Positions 9,539 through 19,300 of a stretch of DNA of 64,000 nt are shown piece after piece; the first letter of the stretch is position 1, and the number at the start of each line of letters is the position of its first letter. A model generated the notes under the pieces. The model searched no databases, had not been told where the DNA came from, and saw nothing but the letters and a program-made list of their open reading frames with translations. The translations under genes were made by a program, and so were the position numbers. The DNA is taken from assembly GCA_907165275.2 (NCBI GenBank), contig OU015659.1:9404501-9468500 (forward strand). The letters are read 5' to 3'. Source of the DNA: Zygaena filipendulae. Lineage: Eukaryota; Arthropoda; Insecta; Lepidoptera; Zygaenidae.

Positions 9539-9691
9539 CTACGATTGTAAAACACTGGGATCAAACTCTTTTCCTTGGAAAGGTGAACCCTTAGCATTCC
9601 AGGCTTTCTTCAATATTTCGATATTCTTGATTTGATCTGTTGTTGGCAGACCTTTCCGCTTTTGTAATTCATTCCACTGCAGCTCTCTGAC
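9539..9691 (-). CDS. NUDCD3: NUDCD3-like exon 5 (C-terminus)
   Basis: The acceptor AACTTTTAG precedes GTCAGAG. Fifty codons read VRELQWNELQ to GKEFDPSVLQS, then TAG at 9541-9539. A possible minus-strand ATTAAA poly(A) signal lies at 9500-9495. Confidence 0.9.
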   Translation of the reverse strand, partial: VRELQWNELQKRKGLPTTDQIKNIEILKKAWNAKGSPFQGKEFDPSVLQS

Positions 9692-12336
9692 CTAAAAGTT
9701 AAAAATAATACGATCAAAATTCAAAGACTTAAAAAGCTGTGCATTTACCTATTGTGTTTTTATTTGAGCCAGGGGGTTAAAATGTATTAATTTTTAAACA
9801 AAAAAAAAATGACAATTGAACATGATTTGCAAAAGTTAACATCCCATAAAGTTTGTTTATGAATATGTCACTGTAAAATTGTGCAAACCGTTAGTTTGAT
9901 TGATGTGTGATTTCACAGTGATATTTTGAAATTCTGAGGATAAAAATTGGTGGTTGTGGGTGCTTGCATATGAGAAAGCCATTTGACTCTGGTGTTCACA
10001 GATCAAACCTAACCTAACCAACCTAACCAAGTATTTTGGGGTGCACATAAATACCTCTTCAATGGCAATCATGTACAATCAAATGGTTTTTACAATTTTA
10101 CGGTGGCACACATAAACAGATCTGATCTGTGTTCGCTCATGGATATCAATTTCTACACAACAAATTTAGATTCTAAACATTTCCAACATATTCAGGTAAC
10201 ATACCAGGTGTGTGATTATTGGTTTTACTGCTTTATTTTCTTCAATTATTATTCATTTATTTATATAAATTAATATTATACTTTTAAAAACTTATATATC
10301 AAAATGAATTGATGTTTGTTTGTCTTGCTAAAACTCAAGAATGGCTGGATCGATTTGACTAATTTTGACCTTGAAAGATTTGTGGACATTCAGGGAAGGT
10401 TGAAATGGTGAGAAGTTCGGAGTTCGTGCGTGAATTCCAAAACTCATGCGTGTGAAACCATATTTTGAAATTATACCTTTGCAACGTGATCTTCAGGCAG
10501 ATCATGTAAGGGCCGTGAAGCATCAATTTTGGATAAATCAATTGCTTCTTCTCCTTCTAATAGTTTGTTCCACCATCTCTCTTCAATTTTTTCTGCAAAA
10601 TAAGATTTTGGATTTCATTGTCATAATAACAAAGTAAAAGTTAGTAATTAAGTTTCATCTCTTATTAAAAGAATATGACTCACTGATCAAAAGACAAAGT
10701 TGAGAGAATGCCATTATTTAATTACCTAAATGCATAAGGAGTTGACCTTCGCTGATGCTCCAAAAACTGTCAATAGTCTTAATTTTGTGCAGCAGATTGT
10801 TCTTAATTATGATTTCGCCATTACGACCAGCCACACATATATCACCAGAGTTGATGGTTACTTTCAAGTCTTTAGCCTTTGTGTTAGGTGGAAGTTTCAC
10901 TATTACATCTGTGATAAGGAAAAAAAAAATTAAATCTTCTACATCTCGGCATTATTATCTATACTGTTTTTTTAGCATTTTTACAATCTATGACGTCGTC
11001 TGCTCTATGAAAAAAACAAAGCAATTGTTTTTTTTTTCAAAATTAGTTTTTTTTGCCACTTTTCACACATAACGGACTTTGCTACATATTCACAACCAAG
11101 GCTTTAGTCTTAGAGAAATTAAAAATTAAGATAATTGTTAAACAATGGAAGATTTGTTTTAAATAATGCGATTTCGGGATCATTGCTCCTCCGGTAAAAT
11201 TTATTCAGCTACAATATTATACAATATAATATAATAGGGCTTGTGTTATCTATGTCTAACCGCCGCACTCAGAGTCGTCTTTAATGATTACTTAGTTAAG
11301 TATAGATTTTTAAAACAAAACTGCCGCAATCAGAGACGTTCAGTAAATTATTGTTAGTTGGCAATTAATGAGATGTAACTTAATTAATTAAATGCCAATT
11401 AGCATTAATTTATTAAACTTGCCTGATTGCGGCAGTTTTGTTTTAAAAATCTATACTTAACTAAGTAATCATTAAGGTCGACTCTGAGTGCGGCGGTAAG
11501 ATGTTTATTTTAAAATACATACCAAGTTCCATAATTGTTTGTGACCATGTGTATTTGTCTCTCACTGCTCCATTATATGACTCACTTTTTTGCAAGTGTA
11601 TAATTGGAGGGCCATCATCTTCAGCCATCCTAGCTTTACTACATTTACTTTCTGCAGTTTCAAGTTCGGCTGCATCATCAGATGGATTCATCAGTTCATT
11701 TGAAGATTCCAAAACTTCACTTTCATCCACATGACTGATATCATCTCCCTCAGTTGTCACCTCCACTTCCTGAGCGACAGTTGAGCACATTATTTCATTG
11801 TCTACATCAGTGGGCTTTCGTGCTCCATTTGGAGCTTTCCATGTTTTGGGATCGCACTTTCTTAAAACTTTCACAACAAGTTCTTCAGCCACACCCGGCG
11901 GGAAACCCATGTTTTCATACTCTCCTGCAGGTACATAGTAGAAGTCTGTCCTGAAAATGACATGAATTCATTTGTAAATACATGGGTAAGTATACATTTT
12001 AAGTGTATGTACCTACCTACTAATACTTTAACGAGGACAAGTTTCATTTTATTGATAGGGGGTAATCTCTGGAACTCTGATAGGTGCTGATAGACATCTA
12101 AAACATAATCTACCGTAGCCTTGAATAACTTAGGATACTTTTATCCTGGAACTGAGTAGCCAATACCGGCACGCGAGTCAGACTGAAGGGAACAACTGCA
12201 CATAAATAGGTAGCTCAATTTACCTTCTTGCCAAAAAATTAAATATGGTCGTTAAAAATCCTATAATAGATTTTTCGTTCACCAATATAGATGTTAATAC
12301 ATCATCGTATTTCTCCATGTTTTCTGAGTTCGACAT
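9539..12336 (-). CDS. NUDCD3: NudC domain-containing protein 3-like co-chaperone (five exons)
   Basis: Five minus-strand exons with GT-AG introns and matching phases give 993 nt, 330 aa: 12336-12224, 11950-11523, 10908-10726, 10592-10477 and 9691-9539. The N-terminus carries the NUDCD3-type block FLTTIFNFLARRTDFYY...MGFPPG (residues about 23-60). An acidic Ser/Glu-rich linker follows, then the CS domain from YTWSQ (171-175) through IKTIDSFWS to WWNKLLEGEE (248-257). The C-terminus has the family tail AWNAKGSPFQGKEFDP. Human NUDCD3 is somewhat longer (about 361 aa) with the same order. The family acts with HSP90 to stabilise dynein intermediate chain and other WD40 proteins in the cytoplasm. 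Intron 2 holds a foldback MITE 26 bp from the exon 2 donor. The symbol follows the human gene. Confidence 0.9.
9692..10476 (-). other. NUDCD3-like intron 4
   Basis: AT-rich intron with no coding signal. It contains a short interstitial telomere-like run CCTAACCTAACC (10008-10019) followed by another CCTAACC. Introns 3 (10593-10725) and 2 (10909-11522) contain only a MITE and low-complexity DNA. Confidence 0.7.
10477..10592 (-). CDS. NUDCD3: NUDCD3-like exon 4 (WW motif)
   Basis: The acceptor TTTTGCAG precedes AAAAAATTGAAG. The exon encodes KIEERWWNKLLEGEEAIDL, the conserved end of the NudC CS domain, and ends GCAAAG before GTATAA (phase 0). Confidence 0.9.
10726..10908 (-). CDS. NUDCD3: NUDCD3-like exon 3 (CS domain core)
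   Basis: The acceptor TTATCACAG leads into ATGTAATAGTG, which in phase reads D-VIVKLPP. The exon encodes the beta-sandwich core, with DSFWSISEGQLLMHL at its end, and stops at TTAG before GTAATT. Confidence 0.9.
11260..11496. mobile_element. Foldback MITE, CGGCCGCACTCAGAG family, copy 2, in NUDCD3-like intron 2
   Basis: CCGCCGCACTCAGAGTCG and its inverse CGACTCTGAGTGCGGCGG bound a 237-bp foldback. It is flanked by a perfect TAA duplication (11257-11259, 11497-11499). It ends 26 bp from the splice donor of exon 2. Confidence 0.9.
11523..11950 (-). CDS. NUDCD3: NUDCD3-like exon 2
   Basis: The acceptor TTTTCAG precedes GACAGAC, completing Arg and giving TDFYYVPAGEYENMGFPPG. The exon carries the acidic linker and the start of the CS domain. 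The donor is CTTG before GTATGT. Confidence 0.9.
12224..12336 (-). CDS. NUDCD3: NUDCD3-like exon 1
   Basis: ATG at 12336 starts MSNSENMEKYDDVLTSILV. The exon ends GCAAGAAG before donor GTAAAT (phase 2). No longer in-frame start is evident in the visible leader. Confidence 0.85.
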
Positions 12337-13433
12337 TCCGCCTTTCGATTCACTTTTTACTTCTCCGTGCTTGGTTTTTTTATGTCAATTGCTAAATGCT
12401 AAGTTGTGGGTTACAAACTCGAAGGAGTTTAGATATTAGAAGCTTTTGTTTGTATCACAAATTGTCTACCCTTTGTGTCAAGCACAAATTCAAATTGACT
12501 AGTTCCAGGTAGATATGTTTTAGCTCATTTAAGTAAAGTAATTTAAATTTGATTTGATTACAATCTCTATAGAGAAATTAGAATTTAAAGAATGGAATTT
12601 GAACTGCAGGAATCGTCATTCGCCAAAAATCGGAAAATAAATAAATCCGATGTTCGTTTTGTTTGTGTTTATGTGTTGTTACCGTAGACGGAGCGTCCAC
12701 GGTTGTTACTTGATAACTCGACTTACTAACTCGAGTTAACTCGAGTTGTCCTAAACTCGAGTTAAATAGGGTACTTGCATGAAAATAAGACATTGTGCAT
12801 GGACTAATAAAAATTGGTCCATGACATTGTGTCAATATTTCAAAGATTTACTAAAAAATTATCAGTAGTTTCCAAAATATTCAACTTTTAATTTTGTGAA
12901 ACGGAACGTTGCAACGAAACACCAATCACAGCCAAGCTTGACACATAACGTCACTTTTATTTTTTTAGGAAACATTTACCTCTTTCAGGGAAGGCAAAAG
13001 AAACTAAGTGCATACAGTCAATACATATTTTCGTTTTTCTGAAGTTTTTTACTTTAAAATGCATCGGTAAGATGTATTTCGATTCTTTACTGGAACTTTT
13101 GGAAGTAACTCGACACAGTTCAACCTTAATTTTGCTTTTGCATATTGAAGTTATCTGTCTGTCAGTGTCACATGACCCTGTCAATACGACAGTGACATCT
13201 CTGTCACAGATTAATAAGGCCTAATTTTGAACTAGTGACGTCATTCCGCGTTTCGGCGGTAAATCGAAAGCAGGTACTTTGGAACGCTCTATTTAATTAA
13301 TTTATGCATATATTTTTTTCTTTTTCTTGCTTTGTCTAAGTAGGTCATTTATATCTTTATAATAGGCTGGAAAAAAAATTCATGCAAGTAACCTATTCTC
13401 CCTAACGGCAGAAACACAATACCTAGTCACTAG

Positions 13434-13597
13434 TGTGTCTTGTCGTGTTGTATCGCGCGCGACAGAAGTATATCGGTTTTATCCATTTAGTATGGTTAGA
13501 GAAGCACCACAACAGAACGCGCCACAACATACAAAAATATGTCTCTAACCATACTAAATGTATGAAACCGATATCGACACAACACGACACGACACAT
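13434..13597. repeat. Foldback repeat with two-part inverted arms
   Basis: GTGTCTTGTCGTGTTGTATCG (from 13434, one mismatch) and ATATCGGTTTTATCCATTTA are inverted as TAAATGTATGAAACCGATAT and CGACACAACACGACACGACAC. The loop is about 40 bp. The short open frame at 13433-13642 is a by-product. Confidence 0.7.
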
Positions 13598-14143
13598 AAG
13601 TTTGTTTTCTCCTTAACTCGTGTTTGGACTGGCGCTAAATGAACGAATCAAGCGATTCGTTCATTGCGTTGTTTAATACTCCCGCCATTGCGTCGACCAA
13701 ATGACATCGACGATAACACTAAGTTTTCCGATCACATTAAACTGTGGATATTTTCCGCAATTGTGGATAGTACTGCTAGCCTAGTGCTCGCAGTGACGAG
13801 AAGTTCGTTCCGTTATAACTTATTGCCAGAGTATTCGTAGTAGGCGATGTGTCGTTGTGCTTTCAGTAGTTTGATCACGTAATCAACCTCGGACCAATGA
13901 TTGGTCAACCACGTCGGTCGGTTGACATATGAATGGTCGACAGCGTGACGTGACAATGACATGGATGACAGTATACTGAACTGGGTTTCGTTTTAAACAG
14001 TTACCAGAGCGAACTATAAAGGAATGGCTTTGCAGTATACTAAAATACATAACTTACAGTGCTCGCAGTGCATATCGGAAGATACCCAAATGTCACAATA
14101 TTGCAGATTTGACGTTTGCGGTTATGCTATGTTGTCATTAAAT

Positions 14144-14207
14144 TAGCCATGTCAGTTGATAACAACTGACATGGCTAGTTTAAATAAACCATAAGGTTTA
14201 TTTAAAC
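14144..14207. repeat. Two adjacent perfect hairpins, both with ATAA loops
   Basis: Hairpin 1 is TAGCCATGTCAGTTG-ATAA with its exact complement (14144-14177, 15-bp stem). Hairpin 2 starts at the next base: GTTTAAATAAACC-ATAA with its exact complement (14178-14207, 13-bp stem). Neither stem has a mismatch. Confidence 0.9.
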
Positions 14208-15170
14208 TATAAAAACCTTTTTATTTCATCCCCACCTACGAAGTTTAGCAATAATTATTGTCTTAACAGAGAGTTGGATGGAAGAACAAATATTATTGTA
14301 AAAAAGTAATTTGTAAAAATCCACTGTTTCTTCCTGCTAACTCGAGTTGTGTTATTCGAATTCAACTCGTTGGCACATCTCTAATTTTTTGATTTTCTTT
14401 GACAGTTAAATGTTAATGCTGAAACTGACAATTACTAATAGCACTGACAATGAGGCTGCATCGGGCTGCATTCAGAAACCACACCATAGTGCACCCCACC
14501 GGCCATCAGCAAGAAAATGATAAACGTGCGTGCGTGCGTGGTCGTACAGCTGCTACAGGCTGCCGCGACCGTACTGCTGGTCTGCTATGCTCCTGAAACT
14601 TCACCATTCTCAGCCCTATTTAGTCCAGATTTCGACTAGCGGGTAAGATTTCTGAGTAAAGACCGGGTATATCGTAGTAAAGTACCTACGTGTCGAGTGC
14701 ACGAGCTCACCGTTTTAGTCATGGTCTAAAAAAATAATAGGTAGCGGAGAGCGAAATAATGTAACTTTATCATGGTTTTAGTCATTTGCCATTAACCAGC
14801 GCCCAAAGATAATTTATTCATTACGCCAGCGCCCAGCAGCCATTTTTACCCTGCGAAAAGGGATCTCAAATTCAAATCAAGCTGAGCTACTAGCTATGAT
14901 CTACTACTTTGAGCTTTATTCTGATTCTATTGTTCATTTTGATCTAATATCGTTTCCTTTAAAAACTTTGCATTCTTATTCGATCTAGAAGTTCTACTAT
15001 CATCGTATCCAAGTATATATCTTTACTTCAAACTAACTACCTAGTACCTGCCTACTTGAAGAAACAAAGTTGTTGTATAGAGTGGCTGAAGTGGTGATGA
15101 AGCAGTTCACTACTAGTACCTACGTCTACAGGTTTACGTAGTGAGCAAAACGGTATAGTATATTTCATTA

Positions 15171-15589
15171 CAAGTGCGGAAAGGCTGTCATTGCAAAGAG
15201 TTCCGACAAATGTCGACCCGAGCCGAGGTGCAGCCGAAGGTGAGGGTTGACAGTCGGAACTCTTTGCAGTGACGGTTCCGCACGTGTACTGAACAACTAT
15301 TTTTAATACAGTTGCGAAAAAAATGAAGAAATTTAGTAAAATAATAAAAACACAAACTCAACTAAGTTCCAACTGTGATCAAGAGATGGCGCTAGTCGTA
15401 TTAGTAATACGAAACCTACGTTGCGCAATACAAAAAGTGTGTCAAAGTCGTTTCGCTATTTTTGACAGTTGGTAAAGAGAACGCACGAGTTCGGAAAAGG
15501 TAAAGAAAAAGCTCGAGTATGTAATAGCCCACTTCCCGAACGCTATACGTCCCTGCAATATGCCACTTTTTGAGCAACTGTATTAAAAA
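15171..15589. mobile_element. Compound palindromic repeat: GTGCGGAA hairpin plus TTTTTAATACAGTTGC TIR element
   Basis: The first part (15171-15283) folds: GTGCGGAA and GCAAAGAGTTCCGAC are inverted as GTCGGAACTCTTTGC and TTCCGCAC. The second part has TIRs TTTTTAATACAGTTGC (15300-15315) and GCAACTGTATTAAAAA (15574-15589). No coding frame is present. Confidence 0.7.
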
Positions 15590-15899
15590 GACCGTAACAT
15601 CAGTAGGTACCTACCCTCAGTACCTACCTAGTTAGTCGATTAAAGTCGATCAATAGATGCGATGGATACTGTAGGTCAACTATGGAGTAGGTAATTATTT
15701 TATTTGGGAATATCATTAAAAAGACACCAATATTTAAAAGGTAGTTAGTTCAAGATTTAAATTGATGTAATTAGCTAGCTACCTACTTAATGTGATAAAT
15801 TAACTATATAGTTTTTACGTATTAATTGATTTTATGACAATTAAAATAGATTTATAATTTAATACATATTTAATGCTGGTATTACCTACTACAAAAACA

Positions 15900-16236
15900 A
15901 GTTTCTTAGTTCACATTCCCGCCACTTGGAGGTGTTGCTTTCGCTTTCGAAAGTTTCACATCCGCAAGAGAGCGGCAAGGCAAGAATCAAGATTCAAGAC
16001 AGACAGGCCAAAGCGCAGCAGGCGGACACCGCGCGCGCGAACGTTCACGTTGACGGCGATGACCGCATTCATTTAAAGTTTAGAATTTATATTGTGAGTG
16101 TGCTGTCGTGTGGTCCGGCCCGATAAGTGTTTACGAAAATGCTTTGTAGGTGAACTGTTTTATAGTTTAAAAGTGTTGTGTTTGTGAATATTTCTTTGCC
16201 TTCCGTCTTTTTACCGTCTCTTCAAAGGTTGTTAAC
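15900..16236 (+). promoter_or_regulatory. 5' leader and probable promoter region of the claudin-like gene
   Basis: A CpG-richer block (15930-16080, with GCGCGCGCGAACG) precedes the ATG at 16237. No TATA box or clean initiator stands out, which would fit a dispersed-start promoter. The exact start cannot be read from sequence. Confidence 0.35.
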
Positions 16237-16362
16237 ATGCCTTGCTCAGCAGTAACTTTGTCCATAGCGACCATTACAGCAATCGTCGCTGCTGCTTTAA
16301 TGTCAATAGCGTTCTCGACGGATAACTGGCTTAATATTGAAGTGAAACGCACCAACATACAG
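16237..16362 (+). CDS. Claudin-like exon 1 (TM1)
   Basis: The ATG in context TTAACATGC starts MPCSAVTLSIATITAIVAAA, the first membrane span, then FSTDNWLNIEV with the Trp typical of the loop start. Donor CAG before GTAAGA, phase 0. Confidence 0.85.
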
Positions 16363-19300
16363 GTAAGACACTTTGGGACAGGATGTAGAGAGAGCCTTCC
16401 TTTTTGAAGTCGGTTAAAAAAAGACCACACAACTCACGGAACGTAAAAGGACGTGCCTGAATACATTGCATAGGTCATATTATTATATTTAAAACTAAAA
16501 ATGCCTATTTATGAGCGATTTTTTTTTTGTTAATTTAATATTAATTTAATTAATTGACTAATAGTTAACTAGGTACCTACTTGTTACGCGGGAGTTTTGA
16601 ATGTATTTGTGTCATTCCGAGTGGATTCCGTTCGACTTTGTTCTCACAGTCGACCTGATACTGCGTAACGTGCTATGAGAATTGAAAGTAGCCTCGTAGC
16701 AAAAATATTATGTTGATATTGGACTTGTGTATAAAATTAGTTGTGTCATTGACACACCTTGTACCTGTCTAATGTATGGGCAAATACTCGTAAAAATAGG
16801 CATAATATTTTTTTCACAAAAATTCACCTGACATTGCTCTTTTAAGAATCCTGTTGACGGATGGAATAATGTAACTTGGTTTTATATCGTCGTCTTAAAT
16901 ATCGTCTTAAATAATATTTAAGTAACATAGTAATATTGCAGCTACGAATTGTGAACAATGGTGGTAGCGTGTCAGCAGCTGTTGAAAAAATTATCATTTC
17001 GACCATAGAGATAATATTCAGTGGAATGCCCTTAGTTATCTAGTATGTATTACTAAGTTACTAGGCTAGTAAATAATATGTAAGAGCGATTTCCGCAGAC
17101 CGCAACCCTACTATGCTTCTTTCACATCTTCATCGTAAACTGTGTGCTGACATTTGAAACCAAATTTTTCCAAGGCTATCTTTGATTTCCTAAATAATTA
17201 TCTTCAAATGGTATAGTCAATACTAAGAACTATAAAGATCGAATATTTCCATACGTAATTATATTAAAAGGCAATCATTATCAAGCTTAATACCTTCGAT
17301 ATCCACCTGCGCGCTGGCCATATTCACTAACGCTTTATATAGTAGCGATAGGGCTTCTTTTCCCAATTATTTAGGGTCGGCGGAATGACACATACCTAGA
17401 TTTCTAAGATTTCTACGTTATTTCATCTCTGCATCATTTGTTCCAACTCATGTCATTGTTCTCACAATACATCAATTTTAGTTTGACCTTCCTTCCTACA
17501 TATCTACTAACTTTCATACTCTTAGTCACATGACTTTCATCCCTCCTTATTACATGCCCATTATGATCCAAACTGTTCCCTTCAAATATTTTTTTTCCAG
17601 TATCGGTGCCAACACAACAGAAATTACTGCTAGAAAGGACATTAACTTGGTTAAAAACAGGTGAAAACCAGTGTCGCCGGGTGATTATCGCACACAAAAC
17701 TAAACATCACGCACTAAAACATTCATTAACGTAAAGAAATGTATTAAACGCTTTTGGTTACGTTTTACTTAGTCACTGTTTTAACAATTCACAGTTTTAG
17801 GAATATTACTGGAAAATTATACTTGGGATCACTGAGTTACTATTACTACGTAAGTAATAATAGTTCAATGCTTGGGATACTAGCAAAAGAATTTTCGGGC
17901 AAGTTAGAGCATTTGCTCTCACTTCCTTTGCAACCGTGGCGCGCCTGCCCCGCCAACAAGTTTTCTCCAGTTAATTTATTTTCTCTGTGAGTGCCAATCT
18001 CCTCTGATATACTAATTTCTATTATTTTTTATCCCACAAATCTCAGCATTTCCGCTTGCAATCCCTTTTCATACGTTTCCCTAACGACCAGTTTCAAAGA
18101 TTTTCCCGTAATTTTAACGGCATTCGCGAGTCGTAAAATGTTCTTGAGACCTTTCACCATTTTATCCAACCTGCTTTGAAGTGACCCAACGAAATATTCA
18201 ATTTCGCCAACACTGTACAAGTGAACCGAGGTACCGGGCTTCAGCTTGACTAGGGGCAGGTATAAAATTATAACATAAATAAGTCTCAAGTGGCCCATTC
18301 TGGCGTAGAAAGCGCTCCTGTGGAACCATTGCTACAGAACAGATAGTGTAAATTACGACCGATAACATTTTATCTTTTAGCCATGTTATGTCCCACTAAA
18401 ACAGACATTTAGTTGATGATTGAAAAAATGGTTTTAAGCTAAATATTTATGTAAATATTCCGTGATGCAAACATTTTGCATTTATCAGCTGTGCCTCGCG
18501 GTTTCACCAGTGTGAGTTTCGGAATTCCTGCAGGAACCCCAAAGTAGCCTAAACTCCTTATAACATCAGCTAATTAGCAGTGAAAATCCCTTCAAAATCG
18601 GTCCAACCGTTTCGGAGATTCACTCCCGTGAGTTTCAGAATTCCCGTAGAAACCCCAACTCCTTTTATTCTTCTTCTCCTTAAAACAACAAACACAACAA
18701 AATAATAACTAGCGAAATTGGTCCAGCCGTTCACGCGTGATGCCGTGACCAAGGGAAATAGGGATTCATTTTTATATATGCATACTTATAGATATATGTA
18801 TTTATTTGGTACCGACCAGTTACCGACTATTAAGAAGGTTTAACACATAGGGGTTAGAGGAAGTGTGTGAACGGTTGCGTGCTTGATACCGGTCTATGTT
18901 AATTCTTGATCTATATTTGTTTACTTATTTACTAAAACTGCGTTAGTTACTAACTTAGTAGGTGCTATTAATTATTTATGCTGCTACAAGATAATGCTAT
19001 TATAAAAAAATAACAGTTGTACTTTTTTCGGAACCGGTTCTGTTTTATTTATTAGTCGAGTCAGCTACACTTTTTGCGTAGAAACCCCTTGACGTGCATG
19101 AGATAGAAAACGTGTGCCACCCTGGCGTTTACCTGCCGGTTTTTTTAAGATTTTTTTGGTTGGGTTATTTTTGTGTTCCCACTATTCTTCGTTGTTAACG
19201 TTTTTTGTATTATGACTAGTCATGTTATACCTACTACTTAGTTCAGTTGGTTTCCTGCTATAAATAAAGATGAACGAATTAATCAAGATTTCTCTTGGCT

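Larger units (their letters stand above)
12337..15899. other. Intergenic region between NUDCD3-like and claudin-like genes
   Basis: No gene was recognised. Present are ACTCGAGTT repeats (12717-12762 and 14339-14350), a foldback (13434-13597), a pair of perfect hairpins (14144-14207) and a compound TIR repeat (15171-15589). The divergent promoters of the two genes must lie in this 3.9-kb interval. Confidence 0.6.

Noticed and set aside
12717..14385. A single large TE bounded by ACTCGAGTT-rich ends
   Set aside because: AACTCGAGTT blocks occur at both places and the right edge looks like a TIR (TAGAGATGTGCCAACGAGTT on the minus strand), but no matching left end or target duplication was found.
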